In this document: positions 20,991 through 21,014 of the stretch, in pieces
How the letters are laid out: each line of letters begins with the position of its first letter
Position numbering within the stretch: the stretch's first letter is position 1
Source: an uncultured Oscillospiraceae bacterium
Lineage (GTDB): Bacteria; Bacillota; Clostridia; Oscillospirales; Acutalibacteraceae
Reading direction: 5' to 3'
Length of the DNA: 21,014 bases
Assembly (NCBI GenBank): GCA_900540295.1
Contig: UQFM01000025.1
Span: forward strand, 1-21,014
Made by a program: the position numbers and the translations under genes
Notes under the pieces: model-generated
Database searches by the model: none
What the model was told of the DNA's origin: nothing
What the model saw: only the letters and a program-made list of their open reading frames with translations

Positions 20991-21014
20991 CTGTCTCTTA
21001 TACACATCTCCGAG
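20991..21014 (-). other. Nextera Read-2 transposase adapter (library artefact)
   Basis: CTGTCTCTTATACACATCT (20991-21009) is the reverse complement of the Tn5 mosaic end, followed by CCGAG, the beginning of the reverse-complemented Nextera Read-2 adapter. Together with the Read-1 form at 1-24 this has the layout of a complete tagmented insert. It is not genomic. Confidence 0.98.

Overview
The window looks like chromosomal DNA from a low-to-moderate GC Bacillota bacterium of the class Clostridia, probably a gut Oscillospiraceae/Ruminococcaceae-type organism. The evidence is the gene order xseA-xseB-ispA-dxs-tlyA-nadK-argR-recN, a SpoIIM homologue, lysine and tyrosine biosynthesis/charging genes under a lysine riboswitch and a T-box, strong GGAGG-type ribosome binding sites and consensus sigma-A promoters. 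No species can be named from the sequence alone. Both extreme ends (1-24 and 20991-21014) are Illumina Nextera transposase adapter, so the genomic insert is 25-20990 and the first and last genes are cut off by the library or assembly, not by biology.

Left part (25-4658): the C-terminal end of a LivF-type ABC ATPase and a cytidylate-kinase-like P-loop protein read rightward to a strong bidirectional terminator. Facing them is a leftward lysine/diaminopimelate operon: promoter, lysine riboswitch, asd, dapA, dapB, and a free-standing ACT-domain protein that resembles the regulatory half of aspartokinase without its catalytic domain.

Middle (4659-9567): rightward queA and tgt (queuosine tRNA modification), yajC (Sec accessory), a small TIGR04086/YrzE-like membrane protein and a SpoIIM-like membrane protein. 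This last gene converges with a leftward Xer-type tyrosine recombinase and overlaps it by 14 nt.

The accessory-looking part is 9568-10680. It is AT-rich and gene-poor. It holds a nonsense-interrupted small reading frame, a 28-bp palindrome with the 11-6-11 geometry of a Xer core site, a near-consensus leftward promoter with no obvious gene behind it, and one intact 73-residue orphan gene with a structured leader. These are the least explained signals in the window.

Right part (10562-20990): a leftward block. tyrS has its own promoter and a T-box leader with a UAC specifier; the promoter -35 box contains the recN stop codon. Upstream of it lies one tightly packed operon (TsaD-like/M22 protein, xseA, xseB, ispA, dxs, tlyA, nadK, argR, recN) with overlaps or very short gaps between most genes. 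It combines exonuclease VII, isoprenoid precursor synthesis, rRNA methylation, NADP synthesis, arginine regulation and recombination repair. Apart from the 9.6-10.7 kb gap, the window is ordinary housekeeping content, and I found no defensible evidence of a new multi-gene system.
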